Shown here: in pieces, positions 37,169-46,394 of the stretch
Layout: each line of letters starts with the position of its first letter
How positions within the stretch are numbered: the first letter of the stretch is position 1
Assembly: GCA_965262425.1 (NCBI GenBank)
Contig: OZ253536.1
Coordinates: forward strand, 4,588,001 to 4,652,000
Reading direction: 5' to 3'
DNA length: 64,000 nucleotides
DNA from: CAZOZZ01 sp965262425
Lineage (GTDB): Bacteria; Acidobacteriota; Terriglobia; 20CM-2-55-15
Position numbers and translations under genes: made by a program
Notes under the pieces: model-generated
Database searches by the model: none
Told to the model about the DNA's origin: nothing
What the model saw: the letters and a program-made list of their open reading frames with translations, nothing else

Positions 37169-37561
37169 TTACGGTGCCGGTGGCCGATACGCCTGGTGAC
37201 AACTGCGACAGTTTCGCTGGGCCAGCTCGAGCAGGTTCAGAGCGTAGGCAATGTCGTTGAGCTTCATCTTGGCCTGTGCATCGACCATGTGGTCTTTGGA
37301 TTCCTTGGCCCACCCCACGGCGTCCTCTTTACCCTGTTCCTCCCAGTGGGTTTCCATCTTGGCGAACGACTCGGCGAGTATGTCGATGGCTTCGGTCGCG
37401 TTTGCCATGTTCATGTCAGTATAGGCGTTGTTGAAACCGAGAATGCTTTGCCGGACGTCTTTCATCCACTGCTGGTATTCCTCGCCCTGGGGGGCTTTCT
37501 GTGCATGCACGATTCCGACCGCCAGGACCATTGCGATCAGTATCAGGACTGTGCGCTTCAT
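37169..37561 (-). CDS. Cytochrome c'-like protein
   Basis: A protein of 130 residues with a signal peptide (KRTVLILIAMVLAVGIVHA). Its single haem motif CRSCH is at residues 118-122, only eight residues from the C-terminus. A mainly helical body with a C-terminal CxxCH is the pattern of class II cytochromes (c', c556). Such proteins bind NO or carry electrons in the periplasm. The ATG at 37561 has AAGGAG upstream; a frame extension from 37597 is not needed. The gene is divergent from murB and has its own terminator. Confidence 0.82.
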   Translation of the reverse strand: MKRTVLILIAMVLAVGIVHAQKAPQGEEYQQWMKDVRQSILGFNNAYTDMNMANATEAIDILAESFAKMETHWEEQGKEDAVGWAKESKDHMVDAQAKMKLNDIAYALNLLELAQRNCRSCHQAYRPPAP

Positions 37562-37625
37562 AAGAACTCCTTGCTTGCTGAAATAATTTATTAGCACTTA
37601 GACTGAACCCGCGGTGAAACTTAAT

Positions 37626-38723
37626 ATGCAGAAGAACATATCCCTGGCTCCGTATACATCCCTCGGCATCGGCGGTCCGACACCTTATTTTACCGAGGCT
37701 CGGTCCGAAAATACAGTTCTAGATGCCGTCGAGTTTTCGCGGGCACACAAACTGCCCTTATGCGTTCTTGGTGGCGGGTCGAACATTTTGATTTCCGATT
37801 CCGGTTTTCCGGGAATGGTTCTTCAGGTTGCGATTCCCGGGATCTCGATCGGCCAGGGCGGAGATTCCGTTACCGTGAGTGTCGGTGCGGGCGTTCGGTG
37901 GGACCCCCTGGTGGCCGACTGTGTCGACCGTGGCCTGGCCGGAATCGAATGTCTGAGCGGCATCCCCGGCTGGGTCGGTGGCACGCCGGTGGGGAATGTC
38001 GGCGCTTACGGCCAGGAGGTGTCAGCGGTAATTTCGAGCGTCCGAGCCTACGACAGTCAGAATGGCAACATCATCGACATGTCAAACGCTCAGTGTCGCT
38101 TCGGCTACCGTAGCAGTGTTTTCAACACCACTGCCCGAAACCGCTACATGGTTCTCAAGGTCGAATACGTTTTAGAGAAGGGAGGGGCCGCCTGTGTGAA
38201 ATATTCCGACCTTGAGCGGTTTTTCCGAGGTCGCACACCGACTCTGTCTGAAGTCCGCGTCGCCGTTCTGAAAATTCGCGCCGACAAGGCGATGCTCCTG
38301 GTCGAGGGCGATGAGGACTGTCGGAGCGCGGGATCCTTTTTCAAGAACCCTGTCGTGTCCGAGGCTACGCTCGCCTCGATTGAAGCTGTGGGTGCCGACC
38401 GCGGCGTGCTCGGTCCGGGCCGGCGCCTGCCTCGATTCCCGGCATCGGCCGGACGGGTGAAAGCGTCCGCTGCGTGGTTGATCGAACAAGCGGGATTTCC
38501 GAAAGGCTGTTCGCGTGGCAACGTTGGCTTGTCACGGAAACATGCACTGGCGCTCGTCAATCGGGGCGGTGCGAGCGCCGATGAGGTTCTGGCATTTGCG
38601 GGAGAGATCCAGGAAGCTGTGGAGTCCACCTTCGGAGTCCGGCTCGCGGCCGAGCCTGCTTTCGTGGGGTTTTCCGAAGAGGTCCGACGCCGTTTCGGTG
38701 CCGCGGGTCCGAACGGTCCCTGA
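37626..38723 (+). CDS. murB: UDP-N-acetylmuramate dehydrogenase (MurB)
   Basis: A flavoprotein of 365 residues that reduces UDP-GlcNAc-enolpyruvate to UDP-MurNAc with NADPH in peptidoglycan synthesis. FAD-binding segments LGGGSNILISDSGFPG and GIPGWVGGTPVGNVGAYGQE are clear. A CRFGYRSSVFN segment and SAGSFFKNP (catalytic Ser region) are present, and the layout is type I (E. coli-like) with a C-terminal AAEPAFVGF. ATG at 37626 is preferred; GTG at 37614 in the same frame is an alternative, and neither has a strong ribosome binding site. It is isolated from other mur genes here. Confidence 0.92.
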   Translation: MQKNISLAPYTSLGIGGPTPYFTEARSENTVLDAVEFSRAHKLPLCVLGGGSNILISDSGFPGMVLQVAIPGISIGQGGDSVTVSVGAGVRWDPLVADCVDRGLAGIECLSGIPGWVGGTPVGNVGAYGQEVSAVISSVRAYDSQNGNIIDMSNAQCRFGYRSSVFNTTARNRYMVLKVEYVLEKGGAACVKYSDLERFFRGRTPTLSEVRVAVLKIRADKAMLLVEGDEDCRSAGSFFKNPVVSEATLASIEAVGADRGVLGPGRRLPRFPASAGRVKASAAWLIEQAGFPKGCSRGNVGLSRKHALALVNRGGASADEVLAFAGEIQEAVESTFGVRLAAEPAFVGFSEEVRRRFGAAGPNGP

Positions 38724-38737
38724 AGGGAGGTAAGCTA

Positions 38738-39559
38738 ATGACCTATTTACTCTGCGTTTTTGCATTCTTTTTGTTTCAGGACGATGAGAGAGCCTATGAA
38801 ATCGCCAAAGAGGAAGTCGAGATTGCCGTTCAGCAGTTTGTGAACCCGGACTCCTCGATTGCCCTGCCACCGAAGGCCCACTGGGAGGCGGCGATGCTGG
38901 CCGGTGACATGGTTCTCGATTTCGAGCCCACTCGTTTCATCGAGGGTCGTTACCTGTTCTTCTCCGGCATGAACCTGCTTCATGAAGGTGACATCGAGAC
39001 GGCCATGTCGGACTTCAGCCGATCGATTCAGATGGACCCGAATGAAGCGGCGTTGTCGCGATACGGCCTGGCGCTGGCATATTCGTACCGGCAGGAACTG
39101 GGAAAGGCCGAAGAGGAGTTCGAGGCCGCCGGGAAGCTCTGGCCCCACTGGGCCCGGCCCTACGCGGCTCTGGCGGCCCTGTATATGGACGACAACCGGC
39201 TTTCCGAGGCCGAAACCGCCATCCGGGAAAGCCTGGCGCGGACCGAGGCTGAAGCCGGCAAGGGACGCCAACATCTTCTTCTGGCTCAGACACTCAGGTC
39301 TCGGGACAAGACGGATGAAGTGGAGGCGTCGTTGCGGTTGGCGATAGCCGCAACACCGGATGATTTGCTGCTCTATGAGTATCTGGGCCTTTTCCTGTTC
39401 CAGCAGCGGGACAGGGCCGGCGCGGTGGCCACCTGGGGGGAGGGGCTGTCACTTTCACCCTCCTATGTCCTATCCGACGATACGTGGCGTGGGCCGAGCA
39501 AGGTGTCCGCGTCAATGGATCCAGCCCCTTCCGGCCGGGGCCCTCCGCACTTCGAATGA
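38738..39559 (+). CDS. TPR-repeat protein
   Basis: A protein of 273 residues with a short hydrophobic N-terminus (MTYLLCVFAFFLF) and about four tetratricopeptide repeats, such as GDIETAMSDFSRSIQMDPNEA, GKAEEEFEAAGKLWPHWARPYAALA and DRAGAVATWGEGLSLSP. Its role would be protein-protein interaction in the envelope. GGGAGGT precedes the ATG, and it follows murB by 14 bases. The last ~25 residues are proline/serine-rich without TPR character, and the TGA stop overlaps the next ATG as ATGA. A frameshift joining the two is possible. Confidence 0.8.
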   Translation: MTYLLCVFAFFLFQDDERAYEIAKEEVEIAVQQFVNPDSSIALPPKAHWEAAMLAGDMVLDFEPTRFIEGRYLFFSGMNLLHEGDIETAMSDFSRSIQMDPNEAALSRYGLALAYSYRQELGKAEEEFEAAGKLWPHWARPYAALAALYMDDNRLSEAETAIRESLARTEAEAGKGRQHLLLAQTLRSRDKTDEVEASLRLAIAATPDDLLLYEYLGLFLFQQRDRAGAVATWGEGLSLSPSYVLSDDTWRGPSKVSASMDPAPSGRGPPHFE

Positions 39560-39849
39560 CCGATCCATTTCTGGTCGGCGGGACGCCATTCCGAGCCTAC
39601 GAGTTGTCCGGTGAGGACGGTCAGAATCTGCGAATCCGAATCGATTCTCCGGACTTCACACCGGTCGCGCTCCTGGTTTCCGCCGAGGGACTCCTGGTCG
39701 ATGTTCCAGACATCCGGAGTTCGTATTTCTCAGAGATCCACCACACCTTTCTCAACGAGGGATCCTACTTCCTGATAGTGACCTCCGCGCGCCCCGGTCC
39801 GGTGGGTCGATTCGAGATTCGGATGGTCGATCGAAGCCCGGGCCGCTAA
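39556..39849 (+). CDS. Small PPC-like beta-sandwich domain protein
   Basis: Ninety-seven residues that resemble bacterial pre-peptidase C-terminal domains: GGTPFRAYELSGEDGQNLRIRIDS, FTPVALLVSAEG and a final GRFEIRMV strand. It has no signal peptide of its own, although PPC domains normally act outside the cytoplasm. The ATG overlaps the TPR stop (ATGA), so it is either a coupled gene or the C-terminal domain of the TPR protein separated by a one-base frameshift. Function unknown. Confidence 0.6.
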   Translation: MTDPFLVGGTPFRAYELSGEDGQNLRIRIDSPDFTPVALLVSAEGLLVDVPDIRSSYFSEIHHTFLNEGSYFLIVTSARPGPVGRFEIRMVDRSPGR

Positions 39850-40006
39850 GTCGCGAAAACGCCCTGATCCCTCGGGGGAAACCCGCCTCCCACACGGTCA
39901 ATGAAACATTGAAATATCAGGGGCGTGTGTGTATATTTCACACTGAGCCGAGCCATATCTATTACTGTCTTTATCTTTGTCATCGCGACGGAGGAAACCA
40001 AAAATC

Positions 40007-41737
40007 ATGAACAAATTATCCTTCGTTCTCCTGAGCGTTCTTGTCATCGCTCTGTTCGTCATTGCCACGACGGAGATGAGCGCCCAACAGCAGCGCCAAG
40101 GGGGACAGCAACAGGGACAACAGGCGGCAGCCCAGCAACAGAACACGCCGCAGCGCATTGCAAACCGCTATGCGTCGGGCTCCAACCCGTCCGGGATCGG
40201 GACGGCGGGACTACCGAAAGTGGCCGGTCCGCTGGGGATGATTATGGGTCCGACCGATGAGGTCCGTAACATCCGCGGCGAAGGTTTCCCGCAGGCGCCC
40301 GGAACCGACACCTACTACTCGACCGATGCGGTGGATCCGATCATGGATCCGATGGACTGGCCCGTCGATGAATTCCTCTCGAATCCGGACCGCGAATTTG
40401 ACTGGCGCGATCTGAAGAGCTGGCATTATGTGCCGGTCGTCAAGAGCGCCACGATTCTGGGAAAGCGCAGGATCAACGCGGGTGAATCGGTCAATTTCGA
40501 GGCCATCATCGAGGATCTGACGGGCACGGCAAGCCGGATGAGCATGCGGTATTTCGGTCCGCATGGTCGGCGCACCTCGATCGGCGCGAGCCTGACCCCG
40601 GTGTCTCCCGGCTCTCCGATCATGCGCGGCGCCCTCAAGACCGACGAGTGGGCCGAACCGGGTGTTTACTACCTGACGTACGCATCGCCGGGTAACGCGT
40701 CGAGAAGCTCCAAAATTTACCACTCGGATCATCATCCCGGTCTTCGAGGCCTTGAGATCGAAATTCTGCCGAATTCGAATGTCGACGTGATCCCGCCTGT
40801 CGTTCACTGGGTGAAGGTGAACACGCTCAATGCGGAGGACGACGAGGTCCGAACTCAGCCTGTGAGTCAGGCGCTTCCGGTGTTTGCAAAGGTGACCGAT
40901 AACAAATCGGGCGTGGGTTCGATCATGGTTCGCTTCAACACTCCGGAAGGCAAGTTCATCGAAGCCAAGCTGAACAAGGTGGTGGGCCAGGAAGACGTTT
41001 ACGGCGCGATGCTGTCGATCCCCAAATGGTGGGGTGCCGGCGAGTACGAGCTTCTCTCTTTGTGGGCGACCGACAAAGCGGGCAAGACCGTGCACATGTT
41101 CCGTACCACGCATCCCCTGCTCGAGAACGCCGTCATCAACCTGACGCAGGATGACGCGATGCACGACACGCAGCCTCCCACGTTGTTCTCGGTCTGGGTC
41201 GACCAGACAGAGGCTCGCCTGGGAGAGCCGGTGACCGTGAACGCGATCATCACCGACGACTTGTCGGGTGTCGGGACTCTGGCCGTGAACTTCACGCCGG
41301 TCCCCAGCTACATCAACCGGTCTCGAGTCCACCTGAAGCCGGTGACCCGACCCGACGTCATCCAGAAAGCCGGACTGGACGTGTCCCAGAACCTGTGGAC
41401 AGGCCAAATTGAGACGGACGAATGGATGGAGCCCGGTGAGTGGAAAATCGACCGGATCATGGCTCGGGACAACGCCGATAATTATCTGGATCTGTTACCC
41501 GAGTACGTGCCCGAGATCGACACCATACGGGTCACGTTCACCGGTGGACATCAACTGCGAGAGCAGATGAAGAGAAACCGCGCCGGACAGGCCGCTGCCG
41601 ATACGGGCGGAGGAATGGCGGCGGTCGGAGCCGGACAACAGACCGCTGCACAAGCGACGGCCGGAAAGATCCGAAGGGTGGATATGATACCGCCGCACCC
41701 GCCGCGAGGCGCATGTTTGAATTGTCACGAACCTTAG
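40007..41737 (+). CDS. Exported Ig-like multidomain protein with C-terminal haem c motif
   Basis: A protein of 576 residues. The signal peptide (LSFVLLSVLVIALFVIATTEMSA) is followed by a Gln-rich stretch (QQQRQGGQQQGQQAAAQQQ). The centre has three related beta-sandwich segments, each with a TDEWAEPGVYYL / WGAGEYELLSL / TDEWMEPGEWKIDRI element and a VVHWVKV or TLFSVWVDQ strand. The last seven residues are CLNCHEP, a CxxCH haem site at the extreme C-terminus. Family unknown to me. GGAGG lies 12 bases upstream of the ATG. A Tat-exported partner follows 52 bases later. Confidence 0.75.
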   Translation: MNKLSFVLLSVLVIALFVIATTEMSAQQQRQGGQQQGQQAAAQQQNTPQRIANRYASGSNPSGIGTAGLPKVAGPLGMIMGPTDEVRNIRGEGFPQAPGTDTYYSTDAVDPIMDPMDWPVDEFLSNPDREFDWRDLKSWHYVPVVKSATILGKRRINAGESVNFEAIIEDLTGTASRMSMRYFGPHGRRTSIGASLTPVSPGSPIMRGALKTDEWAEPGVYYLTYASPGNASRSSKIYHSDHHPGLRGLEIEILPNSNVDVIPPVVHWVKVNTLNAEDDEVRTQPVSQALPVFAKVTDNKSGVGSIMVRFNTPEGKFIEAKLNKVVGQEDVYGAMLSIPKWWGAGEYELLSLWATDKAGKTVHMFRTTHPLLENAVINLTQDDAMHDTQPPTLFSVWVDQTEARLGEPVTVNAIITDDLSGVGTLAVNFTPVPSYINRSRVHLKPVTRPDVIQKAGLDVSQNLWTGQIETDEWMEPGEWKIDRIMARDNADNYLDLLPEYVPEIDTIRVTFTGGHQLREQMKRNRAGQAAADTGGGMAAVGAGQQTAAQATAGKIRRVDMIPPHPPRGACLNCHEP

Positions 41738-41789
41738 AAAGTAGTCATGAACCATAGAAGGCAATCATTCGTTTTTTTAGGGAGGATTT

Positions 41790-42965
41790 ATGAATAGACG
41801 AGATTTCGTGAAATCCCTCGGAATAGCAGGCGGCGCCACGGCACTGAACGGTGGCATGTCACCCGAAGCGTTGGCCCAGGAATCGAGCTTGAACTTGAAG
41901 ACCAAGCACTTGATCTGGATCATCAACGGGAACGGGTCCCGGAAGGCCGAGTGGTATGAGAAGCAGGAACTGGCGCCGAATTATCAGCGGTTGGTCCGGG
42001 GCGGGTATGTCTACGAGGAAGACCACAACGAAACGGTATCCGACCATGGACATTCCTGGACGGAGCTGTTGACGGGGAACCGGCTGCAGAACGGGATTCC
42101 ACTGTATCCGACACCGCCGCACTACGTGCGGAAGGCGCACGGCGACAAGGCGACCAATTACTGGTACGTCAACGGTGTGAGCTACTACCGGCAGTGGCGT
42201 TACAACCAGAAGTACTGGACGTCGCATCCGGACTTCGGCGAAGACACGCGGCCGGTCTCCTTGACCGCAACGCAAATCTACTGGCCCGACATGAAGCGGA
42301 CGCCCGCCGAGGTTGCTGCCGAGGAGTTTCCAGACATGGGTACTACCCCGGCCGAGCGGAAGCAACTCGAAGAGTTTGTGGAAGCCACGTATGCGAAGAG
42401 GTACTGGGAGTTCAACCTGGAGAACCAGCCGATTCCACGCGATCCGTTCATCGGCGATGCATTGGGGCTGGCGGCGATTCCGGACATCCTGCAGACCTTC
42501 AAGCCGAAGATGATCCTCTACCAGCAGGTCGGGCATGATACGGGACACGGTAACGGTGGGTACCTGCGTCAGCAGACGGGCTATTTCGAGTATGAGAAGG
42601 TCCACAAGACAACGGACGAACAACTCGGAAAGCTGATCGACTTCATCGAGAACGATGAGTACTTCCGTGACAACACGGCGATCGTGATCCGGCCGGAGTT
42701 CGGTCGGGACGACGAGGTGAACATGTACGGAGCGGTGAACCACAGCACGGGGTATTACCAGTGCCACCGTTCGGCCTCGATCTTCTGGGGACCTGACTTC
42801 AAGCACGGGACTTCGAAGTTACTGGTGGACCGCAAGGACATGGTCCCGACGCTGACTGGAATGTTCGGCGTCAAGGCGCCGTACGCGATCGGTCAGATGA
42901 GAACGCATATGATGGCCGAGCATGTGGGTGAGATGCCCGAGTACAAGCCCTGGGTGACTGGATAA
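41790..42965 (+). CDS. Tat-exported alkaline-phosphatase-superfamily-like protein
   Basis: A protein of 391 residues. RRDFVKSLGIAGGATAL is a twin-arginine signal. LIWIINGNGSRKAEWY near the N-terminus, DHGHSWTELLTG, and GHDTGHGNGGYLRQQTGYFEYEK resemble the metal-binding segments of the alkaline phosphatase/sulfatase/DUF1501 group, and AIVIRPEFGRDDEVN occurs near the C-terminus. A clear Shine-Dalgarno (GGGAGGA) precedes the ATG. The canonical D-T/S nucleophile motif is not obvious, so a catalytic role is uncertain. It probably works with the haem-tailed protein upstream. It has its own terminator. Confidence 0.72.
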   Translation: MNRRDFVKSLGIAGGATALNGGMSPEALAQESSLNLKTKHLIWIINGNGSRKAEWYEKQELAPNYQRLVRGGYVYEEDHNETVSDHGHSWTELLTGNRLQNGIPLYPTPPHYVRKAHGDKATNYWYVNGVSYYRQWRYNQKYWTSHPDFGEDTRPVSLTATQIYWPDMKRTPAEVAAEEFPDMGTTPAERKQLEEFVEATYAKRYWEFNLENQPIPRDPFIGDALGLAAIPDILQTFKPKMILYQQVGHDTGHGNGGYLRQQTGYFEYEKVHKTTDEQLGKLIDFIENDEYFRDNTAIVIRPEFGRDDEVNMYGAVNHSTGYYQCHRSASIFWGPDFKHGTSKLLVDRKDMVPTLTGMFGVKAPYAIGQMRTHMMAEHVGEMPEYKPWVTG

Positions 42966-42993
42966 GATCCAAGGCCAGAGACAGGCAGAAAAG

Positions 42994-43018
42994 GGGCGGC
43001 ATAAGCCGTCCTTTTTCT
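42994..43018 (+). terminator. Rho-independent terminator
   Basis: Stem GGGCGGC (42994-43000) / GCCGTCC (43005-43011), seven pairs with one G-U, loop ATAA, followed by TTTTTCTT. It is ~30 bases past the stop of the Tat-exported protein. Confidence 0.75.
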
Positions 43019-43025
43019 TATGGGA

Positions 43026-43140
43026 GTCAACGCAAAAACGCAAAGTCGCAAAGGACGCGAAGTGTTTTAGTTCGGAGTCTCTCTGTCCCGGAAACAACAA
43101 CTTTGCGGCCTTGGCGTGTTTGCGTCTTTGCGTTGAACTC
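43026..43140. repeat. Dispersed GCAAAG-type palindrome (copy 3)
   Basis: The left arm reads gtcaacgcaaaaacgcaaag... (43026-43062). The right arm reads ctttgcggcc...tgcgtctttgcgttgaac (43101-43138). It lies between two convergent terminators. Confidence 0.6.
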
Positions 43141-43154
43141 CTGTCCCTTCGCCC

Positions 43155-43190
43155 AATAAAAAAGGCCAGGGGGGCGACGCCCCCCTGGCC
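43155..43190 (-). terminator. Rho-independent terminator of the TonB receptor gene
   Basis: Perfect 12-bp stem GGCCAGGGGGGC (43164-43175) / GCCCCCCTGGCC (43179-43190) with a three-base loop. Read on the minus strand it is followed by TTTTTTATT. It is 16 bases beyond the TonB receptor stop. Confidence 0.88.
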
Positions 43191-43205
43191 CAAAGTAACA
43201 AAGGA

Positions 43206-46200
43206 TCAGTAAACGATCCGCAGGCCTAACTGCACCTGTGTCGGGTTGCCGACCAACGATCCGATCGTTCCTGCATTGGCCCGGTCGACTCGCATCGCGG
43301 GGAATCCGTAGTTCACGTGATCGGTAATGTTGAACATTTCGACACGGAACTGAACGTTTACGCTCTCATCAAACAGGTACGAGTTCTTGATGAACGCCAT
43401 ATCCATGTTGAAGAACCCGTCGCTGCTTATAATACCGTTTGAGGAGTTGCCGTACGCAAACGGCGCCGGAGCAACGAAGCAGCTGGGGTCGAACCACCGG
43501 TCTTCCGTCTGGTTCGACACGTTACCGTCGCAGATCCGATCCGGATACGACGTGTTGCCGACGTTGGCGTTGTTGGCGCCCAGCGTTGGCGTGAGCGGGC
43601 GACCGCTCTGCGCCGAGAGGATGCCGCTGAGCTGCCAGCCCCTGGTGAAGGCGTTGCTTCCATCAGGGAACTGGTAAACATAGCTGAAGCTGTACTTCAA
43701 GCGAACGTCGAAGCTGGACAGCCCGTATGCCGCATCCTGGTCGTAGTAGTTCTGAACGCCGCCGCGGTCATCCATCGCCTTGCCCCACATGAAGGAGTTG
43801 ATGAAGGTCAGGCCGCTGGAGAACCGCTGCTCGAGCTTGGCATTCAGCGAGTGGAAGTTGGAGTGGCCGCTGTTCTCAGTCAGCGTCAGGCGGCCGAACG
43901 GTTGGAATGTCCGGCGTCCGGACACGCCACCCGGTCCCGGCGTCAACGGCTGGTTGACCCGGCGACTCCGGCGTTGTTTCTGAGTCACCGAGCCCACGTA
44001 GCTGATGTCCACCATCAGGCTGCGGGCCAGCTCGTGCTGGAAACCCAGGTTCCACCTCTGGGCGTACGTGTCTCGCGCGTCGGGATCGTACGCGCCACCC
44101 GTCAACGATCCGCTTCCCGCCAGGCTCTGCGGGAACGGATCCACAGCCAGGTCCAGATCGTTGAAGTTGGACGCCCTGAAACTGAAGGCTTTGTTGAACG
44201 GCGCGCCCTTCACGCAGCAGAACGACTTGTGACGGTCGTCCGAGTCGTAGAAGATGCCGAAGCTGGCGCGGATCACCGTTTTGCCCCCGCCCGGACTCCA
44301 GGCCAGGCCGAGCCGTGGCGCGAAGTTGTTCTTGTCGGGCCGGGTCAAGCCTTGCGGCAGAATACCGTTACCGTCGTCCTGGATGACGAAGAAGTTCGGG
44401 TCGACGACCCCCTTGCCGCACTCGGCCTCGTAGGCCTCGCGGCAGATGACGTGGATCTTGTTGTCGTCCGGAAGCCATCCCGACAGCCCGTTCAGAGCCG
44501 TCAGAGGATTGTAATACTCCCACCGCAATCCCCAGTTGACCGTCAGGTTGGGACTCACCTTCCAGTCGTCCTGGATGTAGGCGGCGAACTCGTGCTTCCG
44601 CTCGCGTCCGTACTCGCGAGCCGGGATTCCCGCCTCCAGGATTCCCGTCTGGGTGGCCGTGGTGATCGGATACCCGAGCAGGAAGTCCCCGAAGGCGTTC
44701 CCTGTCCAGTCACCGTTGAACGTGTAGGTGTTCGGGCTTCCGGTGATGTTGTGGAAATCCATCTTCCGGTAGTCGATGCCCATCTTGAAGGAATGGTTGC
44801 CGCTGTTGATGGTCAGCGCATCGATGAAGTTCCAGGTGTTGTTCAGACGCCAGAAGCCGCCGCCGACACCCAGGTTGGTAACCACTCCGCTCAAGTTGAA
44901 CGTATCGAACGCGTCGCGTTTCCGCGCGACCGCCGCCTGCAGCGGCGGCAGCGGGGTCCGCTCTTCGCCGACCAGGGACGCCAGCGAGCTGAACTTGTCA
45001 GTCAGAGGCTGCGCGAACCGGTTGAAGCCCACGCGAATCTCGTTGATGACCGTCGGAGAGAACACGCTGGTCAGGTTGATGCCGGAACTGGTCCGGTAAC
45101 GCGGGTTCCACTGGCCGAAGGCCGGCAGGACCGACCTACCCTGAAACCCGAACGGGTTGAAGATCAACTCCTTCGCATAGCTGTAACGACCCGACGCGCG
45201 GTGAACATCCGTGAACGCGTGATCGATCTTGATCGAGTAGTTGTCGAAGTCCGCGGTCTCGCTACCCGCCGAGGTCAGGTTCCGCGATGTCCCGGGCCCG
45301 TTCGGTGCCGCCCAGAAGCCGAGCGCTTCGGTCGCCAGAGGGTTGATGCGATTCGCCGGAATCGTGGCGTTCGGGAACGGCTGTCCCGTTACCGGATCGA
45401 TCAAATTGCTGGTGAGCTCGGACAGATCACCGGCTCGCATCTTCGTGGTCGGAACCTCGCCGCGTCTGATGACCTCCGATCTCTGCCGCTGCCCCTCATA
45501 GGCGAAGAAGAAGAACGTCCGGTCGCGAACGATCGGACCGCCCAGCGTCCCGCCGAACTGGTTCCGCAGGAAACCTTCCTTTTCTAATCCCGCCTCTTTG
45601 GCGAACTTGGTCGACGTGTTCAGGGACTTGTTACGGTGGTAGTCGAAGAGGGCTCCATGGAACTCGTTCGTACCGGAGCGCGTCGTGACGTTGACCACCG
45701 CGCCGGCGTTGCGGCCGAACTCCGCCGGGTAACCGGTCGACTGCACCTTGAACTCTTCGATCGCGTCGATCGACGGGCGGTAGGCGAAGTTCCGGATGAT
45801 CGTGTCGACGTTGTCGACGCCGTCGATATAGTAGCTCTGGTAGTGCTCGTCCATGCCGGCGATGATGACGCCGCCGCGTGCGGCCAGGTGCGAGCCCGGG
45901 CGCGCCGTCACGGCCTCGGGAATCAACAGTACGAGGCTCTCGAAGTTCCGTCCATTCAACGGCAGTTCGGTCACCTTCTGCTGGTCGATGACCGTGCCGA
46001 CCGAAGAGTCTTCAGTCTGGATCAAGGGCGCCTCGGCGGTTACCTCGACGATTTCGGTCACCTGACCGACCTCGAGAACCAGGTCGATCCGGGCGCGCTG
46101 GTCGACCTGCAGCGTGAGGCCGCTACGTACTGCAGTCTGGAACCCGGGAAGCTGCGCTTCCACGCGATAGGCTCCGAGCGGAAGCTGTGGCGCCGTGTAG

Positions 46201-46394
46201 TTGCCCGACTCGTTCGTAATCAAGTTACGAGTCAGGTTCGTGCCGACGTTGATGACCGAGACCTCGACGCCCGGCAGTACCGCACCGGTCACGTCAGTTA
46301 CAGTCCCTGTAATCGTACCGGTAGTCGACTGTCCTGCTGCACCTACAGTCAGCAGCAGGATGACGACGACCGAGAGAAACGAACGATAAATCAT
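43206..46394 (-). CDS. TonB-dependent receptor with carboxypeptidase-regulatory domain (Oar-like)
   Basis: An outer-membrane protein of 1062 residues. The signal peptide (FLSVVVILLLTVGAAG) is followed by a CarboxypepD_reg-like domain (residues ~28-110: GTITGTVTDVTGAVLPGVEV). A plug domain follows (TELPLNGRNFESLVLLIPE, YYIDGVDN, GAVVNVTTRSGTNEFHG), and then a long beta-barrel ending in LGLRIVY with the C-terminal aromatic residue. Such Oar/SusC-like proteins are abundant in Acidobacteriota and import polymers or peptides using TonB energy; the ligand is unknown. The gene has a strong terminator and a ~390-bp upstream region. Confidence 0.92.
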   Translation of the reverse strand: MIYRSFLSVVVILLLTVGAAGQSTTGTITGTVTDVTGAVLPGVEVSVINVGTNLTRNLITNESGNYTAPQLPLGAYRVEAQLPGFQTAVRSGLTLQVDQRARIDLVLEVGQVTEIVEVTAEAPLIQTEDSSVGTVIDQQKVTELPLNGRNFESLVLLIPEAVTARPGSHLAARGGVIIAGMDEHYQSYYIDGVDNVDTIIRNFAYRPSIDAIEEFKVQSTGYPAEFGRNAGAVVNVTTRSGTNEFHGALFDYHRNKSLNTSTKFAKEAGLEKEGFLRNQFGGTLGGPIVRDRTFFFFAYEGQRQRSEVIRRGEVPTTKMRAGDLSELTSNLIDPVTGQPFPNATIPANRINPLATEALGFWAAPNGPGTSRNLTSAGSETADFDNYSIKIDHAFTDVHRASGRYSYAKELIFNPFGFQGRSVLPAFGQWNPRYRTSSGINLTSVFSPTVINEIRVGFNRFAQPLTDKFSSLASLVGEERTPLPPLQAAVARKRDAFDTFNLSGVVTNLGVGGGFWRLNNTWNFIDALTINSGNHSFKMGIDYRKMDFHNITGSPNTYTFNGDWTGNAFGDFLLGYPITTATQTGILEAGIPAREYGRERKHEFAAYIQDDWKVSPNLTVNWGLRWEYYNPLTALNGLSGWLPDDNKIHVICREAYEAECGKGVVDPNFFVIQDDGNGILPQGLTRPDKNNFAPRLGLAWSPGGGKTVIRASFGIFYDSDDRHKSFCCVKGAPFNKAFSFRASNFNDLDLAVDPFPQSLAGSGSLTGGAYDPDARDTYAQRWNLGFQHELARSLMVDISYVGSVTQKQRRSRRVNQPLTPGPGGVSGRRTFQPFGRLTLTENSGHSNFHSLNAKLEQRFSSGLTFINSFMWGKAMDDRGGVQNYYDQDAAYGLSSFDVRLKYSFSYVYQFPDGSNAFTRGWQLSGILSAQSGRPLTPTLGANNANVGNTSYPDRICDGNVSNQTEDRWFDPSCFVAPAPFAYGNSSNGIISSDGFFNMDMAFIKNSYLFDESVNVQFRVEMFNITDHVNYGFPAMRVDRANAGTIGSLVGNPTQVQLGLRIVY

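Noticed and set aside
43026..43140. Possible CRISPR-like repeats (acgcaaag units)
   Set aside because: The units are short, imperfect and face each other; there are no regular spacers and no cas genes.
43851..45587. 578-residue open frame on the plus strand
   Set aside because: Antisense shadow of the TonB receptor; Arg/Val/Asp-rich, no signal peptide and no motif.
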